NCBI GenBank assembly: GCA_017465565.1 | Contig: JAFTWA010000056.1 | Span: forward strand, 1 to 45,879 | Length of the DNA stretch: 45,879 nt | Direction: 5' to 3' | DNA from: Tyzzerella sp. | GTDB taxonomy: Bacteria > Bacillota > Clostridia > Lachnospirales > Lachnospiraceae | In this document: one piece after another, positions 39,894 to 45,879 of the stretch | Layout: every line of letters starts with the position of its first letter | Position numbering within the stretch: the first letter of the stretch is position 1 | Program-made: the position numbers and the translations under genes | Notes under the pieces: model-generated | What the model saw: the letters and a program-made list of their open reading frames with translations, nothing else | What the model was told of the DNA's origin: nothing | The model's database searches: none

Positions 39894-40490
39894 ATGGATT
39901 ACTACAGCAGTCAGATAAGTAAATTGATTGAAGAATTATCAAGACTCCCGGGTATCGGTGCGAAGACGGCACAGAGACTCGCATTTCATATTATTAATAT
40001 GCCGGAGGAACAGGTAGAGCAGCTTGCGCATACCATGACAGAAGCGAGAAGCAATGTTCGTTACTGCAGGCAGTGTTTCACATTGACAGACCAGGAAATT
40101 TGTCCTATCTGCAGCAACAGCAAGCGTGATGCAAAGACGATTATGGTAGTTGAGAATACCAGAGACCTGGCAGCATATGAAAAAACGGGAAAATACGGCG
40201 GAGTCTATCATGTGCTTCACGGAGCGATTTCCCCGATGTTGGGAATCGGGCCTGGAGACATCAAGTTAAAAGAACTCATGGAACGTCTCAGAGGCGATGT
40301 GGATGAGGTGATTGTCGCTACGAATTCCAGTCTGGAGGGCGAGACAACAGCGATGTACATTAGCAAGCTGATTAAACCGACAGGAATCAAAGTCAGCAGA
40401 ATTGCCAGTGGAGTTCCCGTGGGCGGAGACCTGGAATGTATTGATGAAGTCACACTTCTCAGGGCTCTTGAAGGAAGAACGGAGATATAA
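39894..40490 (+). CDS. recR: Recombination mediator protein RecR
   Basis: This 198-aa protein has an N-terminal HhH motif ([19 protein letters not shown]), a C4 zinc finger with C58, C61, C70 and C73, a Toprim domain starting [10 protein letters not shown] with the SLEGE acids, and a C-terminal Walker-like stretch [14 protein letters not shown]. With RecO and RecF it loads RecA on gapped DNA. AGGAGTG precedes the start. It is the last gene of the operon; no clear terminator follows within 60 bp. Confidence 0.96.
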   Translation: MDYYSSQISKLIEELSRLPGIGAKTAQRLAFHIINMPEEQVEQLAHTMTEARSNVRYCRQCFTLTDQEICPICSNSKRDAKTIMVVENTRDLAAYEKTGKYGGVYHVLHGAISPMLGIGPGDIKLKELMERLRGDVDEVIVATNSSLEGETTAMYISKLIKPTGIKVSRIASGVPVGGDLECIDEVTLLRALEGRTEI

Positions 40491-40534
40491 GTAGAGATTT
40501 AGTACAAAATGAGCATTTATTATAGAAGAAACGC

Positions 40535-40563
40535 TTGCATATTTCCAATATCAACCATATAAT
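40535..40563 (+). promoter_or_regulatory. Promoter of the split transketolase operon
   Basis: TTGCAT (40535-40540), a 17-bp spacer and TATAAT (40558-40563) lie about 38 bp upstream of the first transketolase gene. Confidence 0.75.
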
Positions 40564-40601
40564 GAGGTTGCAAACTTAAATAGCAAACATAGGAGGACAC
40601 T

Positions 40602-41438
40602 ATGAACAAGTTAGAATTAATGAAAACAGCAAACGAAGTCCGCAAGGGTGTTATTGTAGGAACTTACAATGCAAAATCTGGACATCCAGGCGGATCATTA
40701 TCAGCAGCGGACATCTACACATACCTATTCTTTGAAGAAATGAATGTTGATCCAAAGAATCCTGACAAGGCTGACAGAGACCGTTTCGTATTATCAAAGG
40801 GTCACACAGCACCAGGCTATTATTCCACATTGGCTAACAGAGGTTTCTTCCCAGTAGAAGATTTAGCTACACTCCGTAAAGTGGGTTCTTATTTGCAGGG
40901 ACATCCTTGTATGCAGCATATCCCAGGTGTAGATATGTCATCAGGTTCTTTAGGACAGGGAATCTCAGCGGCAGTTGGTATGGCTATTTCAGGAAAATTA
41001 TCAAACGACGATTATCGTGTATACACTTTATTGGGTGATGGTGAAATTCAAGAAGGCCAGGTTTGGGAAGCAGCAATGCTTGCAGGCCACAGAAACCTGG
41101 ACAACCTTGTTGTAATCGTAGATAACAATGGTTTACAAATTGATGGAAATATTGCAGATGTATGTTCTCCATATCCAATCGATAAGAAATTCGAAGCATT
41201 TAATTTCCATGTAATCAATATTGATGGACATGATTTCGACCAGATTGCTGCAGCTTTCAAAGAAGCAAGAGAAACAAAGGGACAGCCAACAGCAATCATC
41301 GCTAAGACAGTTAAGGGTAAAAATGTATCATTCATGGAAAACCAGGCATCATGGCATGGCGTAGCACCAAATGCAGAACAATACGCGCAGGCTATGCAAG
41401 AATTAGAGGAAGTAGGTGAAGCTTTATGTCAGATGTAA
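40602..41438 (+). CDS. tktA: Transketolase, N-terminal subunit
   Basis: This 278-aa thiamine-diphosphate-binding half of transketolase has SGHPGGSLSAADIYTYLFF near the N-terminus, SKGHTAPGYY, SSGSLGQGISAAVGMA, and the ThDP motif GDGEIQEGQ followed about 30 residues later by NN. It works only with the C-terminal subunit encoded next, transferring two-carbon units between sugar phosphates in the pentose phosphate pathway. AGGAGGACACT precedes the start. The 3' end overlaps the next gene by 13 bp, coupling translation for equal amounts. Split transketolases are common in Clostridia and archaea. Confidence 0.94.
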   Translation: MNKLELMKTANEVRKGVIVGTYNAKSGHPGGSLSAADIYTYLFFEEMNVDPKNPDKADRDRFVLSKGHTAPGYYSTLANRGFFPVEDLATLRKVGSYLQGHPCMQHIPGVDMSSGSLGQGISAAVGMAISGKLSNDDYRVYTLLGDGEIQEGQVWEAAMLAGHRNLDNLVVIVDNNGLQIDGNIADVCSPYPIDKKFEAFNFHVINIDGHDFDQIAAAFKEARETKGQPTAIIAKTVKGKNVSFMENQASWHGVAPNAEQYAQAMQELEEVGEALCQM

Positions 41439-42364
41439 AGAAAATTGCAACTCGTGAGAGTTATGGGAATGCCTTAGTAGAATTAGGAAAAGAATATGAC
41501 AACCTTGTTGTATTAGATGCCGATTTATCAGGCGCTACAAAGACAGGTACATTTAAAAAAGCTTTTCCAGAACGCCATATTAACTGTGGTATCGCAGAAG
41601 GAAATATGATGTCTGTTGCAGCAGGAATCGCTACAACAGGAAAAGTACCATTTGCAAGCTCATTTGCAATGTTTGCAGCTGGACGTGCATTTGAACAGGT
41701 TCGTAACTCTATTGGATACCCACACTTGAATGTGAAAATCGGTGCAACACATGCAGGTATCTCTGTAGGTGAAGACGGTGCAACACATCAATGTAATGAA
41801 GATATCGCTCTTATGAGAACAATCCCAGGAATGGTTGTAATCAATCCTTCGGATGACGTGGAAGCAAAAGCAGCAGTAAAGGCAGCTTACGAACACAACG
41901 GTCCTGTATACCTTCGTTTTGGAAGACTTGCAGTTCCTGTAATTAATGACAGAGAAGATTACAAATTCGAGCTTGGAAAAGGTATTGTGCTTCGCGAAGG
42001 TAAAGACGTGGCATTAATCGCTACAGGTCTTGAAGTAGCAGAGACAATGGCAGCGGCAGAAAAGCTTGCAGCAGATGGAATTGATGCAAAAGTAATCAAT
42101 ATCCACACAATCAAACCAATCGACGAAGAATTAATCATTGCAGCAGCAAAAGAGACAGGAAAAGTTGTGACAATCGAAGAACACTCCATAATCGGTGGAC
42201 TTGGAAGTGCAGTTTGTGATGTATTATCAGAAAAAGCACCTACAAAGGTTCTGAAGATTGGTGTGAACGACACATTTGGTGAATCAGGCCCAGCCGTAGA
42301 GTTAATCAAAAAATATGGATTAGATGCTGACAGCATTTACCAAAAAGTGAAAGCATTTATATAA
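41426..42364 (+). CDS. tktB: Transketolase, C-terminal subunit
   Basis: This 312-aa protein carries the Pyr and C-terminal domains of transketolase. Features are DADLSGATKT near the N-terminus, the conserved catalytic Glu in NCGIAEGNMMSVAAGIA, and FASSFAMFAAGRAFEQVRNSI. THAGISVGEDGATHQCNEDIALMRTIPGM gives the substrate-binding His and Asp, and TIEEHSIIGGLG lies in the last domain. DXS-type enzymes share this arrangement but are single chains. GGTGAAG overlaps the end of the first subunit. A terminator follows 16 bp after the stop. Confidence 0.94.
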   Translation: MSDVKKIATRESYGNALVELGKEYDNLVVLDADLSGATKTGTFKKAFPERHINCGIAEGNMMSVAAGIATTGKVPFASSFAMFAAGRAFEQVRNSIGYPHLNVKIGATHAGISVGEDGATHQCNEDIALMRTIPGMVVINPSDDVEAKAAVKAAYEHNGPVYLRFGRLAVPVINDREDYKFELGKGIVLREGKDVALIATGLEVAETMAAAEKLAADGIDAKVINIHTIKPIDEELIIAAAKETGKVVTIEEHSIIGGLGSAVCDVLSEKAPTKVLKIGVNDTFGESGPAVELIKKYGLDADSIYQKVKAFI

Positions 42365-42380
42365 GAAGACATAGAAAAAA

Positions 42381-42410
42381 GGAATCTCGTGTAAACGGGG
42401 TTCTTTTTTT
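42381..42410 (+). terminator. Terminator of the transketolase operon
   Basis: GAATCTCG (42382-42389) pairs with CGGGGTTC (42396-42403, two G-U pairs), followed by seven T. Confidence 0.9.
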
Positions 42411-42505
42411 GTCGAAGAGTTCTGGGAAGCTGCTGACATGAACTGCCAAAATCAGCGTTTTGCGTATGCTATCATGATAAAAAATATGCAGATGAGGTGA
42501 GGAAA

Positions 42506-43660
42506 ATGGCAAGACAACTTCCAAAAAATGTTCGACAAATAGGGAATGTAAGCGATAGCTCGAAAATTTACATAGAAGATTATGTAGATACTTTTTTTAA
42601 CCAGTTATGTGAGAAAGCAAATGAGGAAATGCTGGGCGCGTTTCTGATAGGTGAGATAGTACAAGAGGAAGAAAATGATTATATTTACGTTTGCGGCGCA
42701 ATTAAAATGCAAAGCTTGAGTGTGAAAGGGAAGGATTTTATTGTAGAAGAAAATGTCTGGAAGGACGCCTGCGAAACCTGTAAGGAGTACTTTGGAGATG
42801 CTGAAATATTGGGCTGGTTTATTACTGGCGGCGAGCATTCTCTGGAAGTAAATCATAATATACATAAAATACATCAAAAATATTTTCCGCGTGAGAAGAG
42901 TGTTTTCGTAACGAAAAATAGCAGAGACAGGGAAGAAAAGTTTTACGTTTACAAGTATCGCGACATGATGGAGTGCAAAGGCCATTTCATTTATTATGAG
43001 AGAAATGTGGAAATGCAGAATTACATGATTTCATGCCGAAAGAAAACGGGGATGACTCCCAGTGAGATTATTGAAGATCGAGCTGCAAAGAATTTTAGAA
43101 GTATAATTCAGGATAAACTAGAAAAGAATGAGCAGAAATCACACTCGCGTCTTGTGTATGCCATGAGTACGTTTTTGGTTCTGGTTGTTCTGGTAATCGG
43201 AGTTACCATGATTAATAATTACGATAAGATGCAAGATGTACAGGATTCCATGAATCAGATTGGAAAAGATGAGCCAAAGGATAACGATGGAGAAGGCATA
43301 GATGCAGAAGACAGCGTAGTTGTTTCGGGACAAGTTGTCGACTCGGAGCAGCCAGAAGGGGATACGCAGCCAGAAGGTGACGTCCAGCCAGAAGGGGATA
43401 TACAGCCAGAAGGCGATGCCCAGCCAGAGGGTGACGCCCAGCCAGAAGATGTCGCGAATCCGGAGGATGTTACACAGCAGGAGGCAGAGTCTTCGGGCGT
43501 GCAAATGGAAGAGGTTTATATTGTGGAAAAAGGAGATACCATCGCTAGTATTAGCAGAAAAATATATGGGGATATCAGCCACATTGATGCAATATGTGAA
43601 CTGAACGGTCTGGAAGATGGCAATTTAATTATGATTGGGCAAAAATTACTATTACCATAG
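42506..43660 (+). CDS. LysM membrane protein with JAB-like N-terminal domain and QPEGD repeats
   Basis: In this 384-aa protein, residues about 1-190 are cytoplasmic and resemble the JAB/MPN outline (MLGAFLIGEIVQ, YVCGAIKMQ, EILGWFITGGEHSLEVNHNIHKIHQKYF), but the HxHPx(n)D metal motif is not intact. A membrane helix follows at about 216-234. The extracellular linker has six-residue repeats of QPEGDx type, then a C-terminal LysM domain (YIVEKGDTIASISRKIYGD...GQKLLLP) for peptidoglycan binding. It probably bridges cytoplasm and wall. GAGGTGA sets the start at 42506. Function is unknown beyond wall binding. Confidence 0.72.
   Translation: MARQLPKNVRQIGNVSDSSKIYIEDYVDTFFNQLCEKANEEMLGAFLIGEIVQEEENDYIYVCGAIKMQSLSVKGKDFIVEENVWKDACETCKEYFGDAEILGWFITGGEHSLEVNHNIHKIHQKYFPREKSVFVTKNSRDREEKFYVYKYRDMMECKGHFIYYERNVEMQNYMISCRKKTGMTPSEIIEDRAAKNFRSIIQDKLEKNEQKSHSRLVYAMSTFLVLVVLVIGVTMINNYDKMQDVQDSMNQIGKDEPKDNDGEGIDAEDSVVVSGQVVDSEQPEGDTQPEGDVQPEGDIQPEGDAQPEGDAQPEDVANPEDVTQQEAESSGVQMEEVYIVEKGDTIASISRKIYGDISHIDAICELNGLEDGNLIMIGQKLLLP
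43349..43456 (+). repeat. 18-bp imperfect tandem repeats encoding QPEGDx
   Basis: About six in-frame copies of an 18-bp unit built on CAGCCAGAAGG encode Gln-Pro-Glu-Gly-Asp plus one variable residue. Copies differ at third positions, so selection keeps the protein sequence. They form a stiff acidic spacer before LysM, and copy number may vary between strains. Confidence 0.85.
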
Positions 43661-43679
43661 GAAAAAAGTATGTTATACT
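43652..43679 (+). promoter_or_regulatory. Candidate promoter of the DUF5711-like gene
   Basis: TTACCA (43652-43657), a 16-bp spacer and TATACT (43674-43679), overlapping the end of the LysM gene and 34 bp before the next start. Confidence 0.5.
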
Positions 43680-43712
43680 ATTGTACATGAAAAAGATAAA
43701 AGGACGCTTGCT

Positions 43713-44828
43713 ATGAAAAAAAGACACATATGGAAAGTACTGCTTGGGGCATTTGCGGTTGTAGCGGTGGTACTTGTTGGAATATATTTTCTATTGCAGA
43801 ATCAGACTTATAATACAGTTGATACATTGGAATTTTACGAAAATGTCAGCACAGACAATGCAGGTTACGTATCGTGTCTGGGCGGTATTTTAAAATATAG
43901 TAGGGATGGCGTATCGTTGCTTACCAGGGAAGGCGAAGAGGTGTGGAACCAGTCGTGCCAAATGAGCAACCCATCTGTTCAGATTCGTGAGAACATGATA
44001 GCAGTGAGTGACCGGGGTGGGACAAGCATTCTTGTCTTTGAAAAAAATGGCCTAAAGGGGGAGATAAAGACTACGCGCCCAATTGAAAAGGCTGCAGTTT
44101 CTGGGCAGGGAATTGTTGCGGCTGTTTTAAAGGATGAAACCACGCCTCTCATTATGTGCTACGATGCAGAGGGGAGTCCTCTGGTAGAGCAAAAGACTTC
44201 TTTGAGTAACACCGGATATCCAATAGATGTAGCGATATCTGAGGATGGAAATATGCTTCTTGTTTCTTACTTGTTTACCAAAGGAAATAGTATCGTATCG
44301 AAAGTAGTCTATTACGACTTCGGTGGGGAAGATATTGACAAGAAGGAATATCAGGTTCAGGAAAAAGAGTATGAAGGAATTGTGATACCGGCAACAGCGT
44401 TTCTGGATGAAAACACTTCATTATTAATAGCAGACGATTCCATCATTCTTTACGAAGGAAAAGAAAAGCCAGAAGAAGCTGTCAGAGTGGAAGTGAATGA
44501 AATTTGTAATGCGGCGTACAATGAAAAAATCATTGCGCTGGTAGTGAAAGACAGTGAATCATCAGAATATAAATTGATGGTGTATAACACAAAGGGTAAA
44601 CTGGTTTCAGAGACAAATGTGGATAAAGAGTATTCCGGCATAAAAGTTTGTGGAAAACAGATTATTTTATATGAAGGTGCTCTTTGCGGCATCTATACAG
44701 AAAAAGGTGTATGTAAATATGAAGGGAAAATGGATTTAGACATTTTGGAAATTTTCCCACTTACAGGACTCAATAAATACATGATGATAAATGCAAATGG
44801 ATTTTACGAAATCCGTCTTGCAAAATAG
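43713..44828 (+). CDS. Membrane-anchored DUF5711-like beta-propeller protein
   Basis: This 371-aa protein has a basic start (MKKRHIWK), one membrane helix (about residues 9-28) and an extracellular domain made of repeated beta-strand units. Examples are GGILKYSRDGVSLLTREGEEVWNQS, ISEDGNMLLVSYL and GGTSILVFEKNG, matching the seven-bladed-propeller-like DUF5711 family. It has no catalytic residues, so a scaffold or wall-linked role is likely. The frame is open upstream, but AAAGGACG and the typical signal anchor give the ATG at 43713. It lies between the LysM protein and CvpA, suggesting an envelope gene set. Confidence 0.68.
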   Translation: MKKRHIWKVLLGAFAVVAVVLVGIYFLLQNQTYNTVDTLEFYENVSTDNAGYVSCLGGILKYSRDGVSLLTREGEEVWNQSCQMSNPSVQIRENMIAVSDRGGTSILVFEKNGLKGEIKTTRPIEKAAVSGQGIVAAVLKDETTPLIMCYDAEGSPLVEQKTSLSNTGYPIDVAISEDGNMLLVSYLFTKGNSIVSKVVYYDFGGEDIDKKEYQVQEKEYEGIVIPATAFLDENTSLLIADDSIILYEGKEKPEEAVRVEVNEICNAAYNEKIIALVVKDSESSEYKLMVYNTKGKLVSETNVDKEYSGIKVCGKQIILYEGALCGIYTEKGVCKYEGKMDLDILEIFPLTGLNKYMMINANGFYEIRLAK

Positions 44829-44840
44829 GAGAGTGAGAAG

Positions 44841-45530
44841 ATGAATGAATTATTATTGGTTGTGGGAGGCATATTCTTAGTATGTATCTTTATGGGAGTG
44901 AAAAAAGGGTTTATCAAAATTGTGGCATCCCTTTGTGCAACTCTTGTGATTATTGTTTTGGTTGCGTTTGTAAGTCCGTATGTGAGCAACGTTATCCGAG
45001 CACACACTCCTCTGGAGAGCATGATGAAGGAAAAATGCGCTGAGATATTGATGCCGGAAGAGGGGGCGGGTTCCTCTCGGGAAGAACAGATTGTTTTGAT
45101 TGAACAATCAGAGCTTCCTCCAATGTTTAAAGAGTTGTTGCTTAAAAATAATAATAGCGAAGTTTATGAAAGTTTGGGAGTAGATACATTTATAGATTAT
45201 GCGGGAACGTATTTTGCTAAAATAATATCTGATATCGCCGCCTTCTTATTGACATTCTTAGTTGTGTCAATTATTGTGCGCACAGCATTGTACATACTCG
45301 GTGTTATTGGAGACCTTCCAGTGATTGGCGGAGTGAACCGTTTAGCTGGTGGTGCCGTGGGAATTGGAACAGGCCTTGTAATCGTTTGGATATTATTTAT
45401 TGTGATTACATTGTTTTATGATATGGCGATTAGCAAGATGTTTCTTCAAAATATCGAGGAGAGTAAAATTCTGCAGATATTATATGATAACAATATCCTG
45501 ATGAATTTCCTTACAAAGTTTAGAGGATAG
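44841..45530 (+). CDS. CvpA-family membrane protein
   Basis: This 229-aa integral membrane protein has four predicted helices (about residues 4-20, 28-50, 128-150 and 165-190). The family-type segments GVKKGFIKIVASL and GDLPVIGGVNRLAGGAVGIGTGLVIVWI are present. A charged extracellular loop of about 70 residues between helices 2 and 3 is larger than in E. coli CvpA. CvpA is linked to colicin V export and envelope stress; in Firmicutes the role is undefined. GGAGAGTGAGAAG precedes the start, 12 bp after the previous stop. Confidence 0.8.
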   Translation: MNELLLVVGGIFLVCIFMGVKKGFIKIVASLCATLVIIVLVAFVSPYVSNVIRAHTPLESMMKEKCAEILMPEEGAGSSREEQIVLIEQSELPPMFKELLLKNNNSEVYESLGVDTFIDYAGTYFAKIISDIAAFLLTFLVVSIIVRTALYILGVIGDLPVIGGVNRLAGGAVGIGTGLVIVWILFIVITLFYDMAISKMFLQNIEESKILQILYDNNILMNFLTKFRG

Positions 45531-45564
45531 GCAGTTATTGGTAAAATAGCACAAAAAGTATTGT

Positions 45565-45592
45565 AAAGGACGAAAATTTTCGTCCTTTATTT
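45565..45592 (+). terminator. Palindromic terminator after cvpA
   Basis: AAAGGACGAAAA joins its exact complement TTTTCGTCCTTT (45565-45588), followed by ATTTT. It is a 24-nt perfect palindrome without a separate loop. Confidence 0.85.
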
Positions 45593-45616
45593 TGTGTATA
45601 AAATACAAAGAAAATG

Positions 45617-45645
45617 TTGACATTAAAAAGGTAAGGTGTTAGAAT
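45617..45645 (+). promoter_or_regulatory. Upstream promoter (P1) of a probable rRNA operon
   Basis: Perfect TTGACA (45617-45622), a 17-bp spacer and TAGAAT (45640-45645). A hairpin GGCGCT-AATGA-AGCGCC (45653-45669) follows at the start of its transcript. Confidence 0.8.
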
Positions 45646-45710
45646 AACACTCGGCGCTAATGAAGCGCCAAATAAATTCAAAAAGAATTTAAAAAAATTT
45701 AAAAAAGTTG

Positions 45711-45739
45711 TTGACAGCGTCAAAAAGATGTGATAATAT
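45711..45739 (+). promoter_or_regulatory. Downstream promoter (P2) of a probable rRNA operon
   Basis: GTTG plus perfect TTGACA (45711-45716), a 17-bp spacer and TAATAT (45734-45739), preceded by an A/T-rich UP-like tract (45675-45708). The 130 bp that follow hold no ORF and run to the window end; they look like a 16S rRNA leader. Confidence 0.78.
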
Positions 45740-45879
45740 AAGAAAGCTGTCGCGAGACAACAAAAAGAACATTGATAATTAAACAATAGATGACAAGATA
45801 ATTCCTGAAAATTTCTAAGAGAAAAATTCAAGAACAGACATTAAATGTCAAACCTAAAAACAGTAAAGTAAGGAAAGAA
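45740..45879 (+). other. Probable rRNA operon leader, cut by the window end
   Basis: This is non-coding, A-rich DNA after the tandem promoters, without start codons behind an RBS. The spacing and style fit the leader before 16S rRNA in Clostridia. The rRNA gene itself is not in the window. Confidence 0.55.

Noticed and set aside
43139-43582. 147-aa antisense ORF with WL-rich repeats
   Set aside because: It is the shadow of the QPEGD repeat and membrane helix in the LysM gene; no RBS.

Overview
The window looks like a chromosomal segment from a spore-forming, anaerobic, low-GC Firmicute of the Lachnospiraceae type (class Clostridia). Supporting signs are a SpoIIE/YabP/YabQ/CotS sporulation set, an archaeal/eukaryal-type ProRS behind a T-box leader, a two-gene (split) transketolase, an FprA flavodiiron protein for oxygen defence, and maltodextrin and beta-galactoside enzymes. 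All assignments come from reading motifs, gene order and DNA signals; no database search was run.

Region 1 (1-14.7 kb) is housekeeping DNA, all on the + strand: an RluA pseudouridine synthase, a small secreted protein, T-box-proS, CCA-adding enzyme, a CotS-like coat protein and HU. It is followed by the conserved Firmicute cluster rqcP(yabO)-yabP-yabQ-divIC-spoIIE-tilS-hpt-ftsH. A good sigma-E-type promoter precedes yabP. A GH13 alpha-glucan hydrolase overlaps the end of ftsH. Region 2 (14.7-18.7 kb) has tRNA-Tyr and tRNA-Leu, an MFS transporter, a glycerophosphodiesterase, FprA, tRNA-Phe and tRNA-Gly.

Region 3 (18,688-27,580) is the most unusual part: an ~8.9-kb integrated element flanked by a 25-bp direct repeat of the tRNA-Gly 3' end. 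It carries a tyrosine integrase and, instead of a recognisable relaxase or phage module, a Rep protein with the architecture of eukaryotic CRESS-DNA virus Reps: an HUH endonuclease fused to a superfamily 3 helicase. The other genes are mostly unrecognised: a membrane-anchored Ser/Asn-rich protein, a 356-aa protein, a set of DUF961-like small proteins, and an Xre repressor with a divergent operator. Two non-coding signals stand out. Five separate upstream regions each hold a pair of CGGA (TCCG on the coding strand) boxes exactly 31 bp apart. One ~450-bp gene-free stretch holds three consecutive hairpins, the last with nested perfect arms, and is a candidate replication or transfer origin. The simplest reading is an integrative, extrachromosomally replicating pCRESS-like plasmid with its own coordinated promoters.

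Region 4 (27.6-36.8 kb) has adenosine deaminase, a YdbS/YdbT-like PH-domain pair, a GH2 beta-galactosidase, a small relic resembling a phage tape-measure protein, an Rpn-type nuclease, an ATPase-nuclease with operator-like repeats at its promoter, and a SEC-C methionine aminopeptidase. Region 5 (36.8-45.9 kb) has a divergent phosphofructokinase, the dnaX-ybaB-recR cluster, the split transketolase, a LysM membrane protein, a DUF5711-like protein and CvpA. It ends with tandem strong promoters and a leader typical of an rRNA operon, whose 16S gene would lie just beyond the window.
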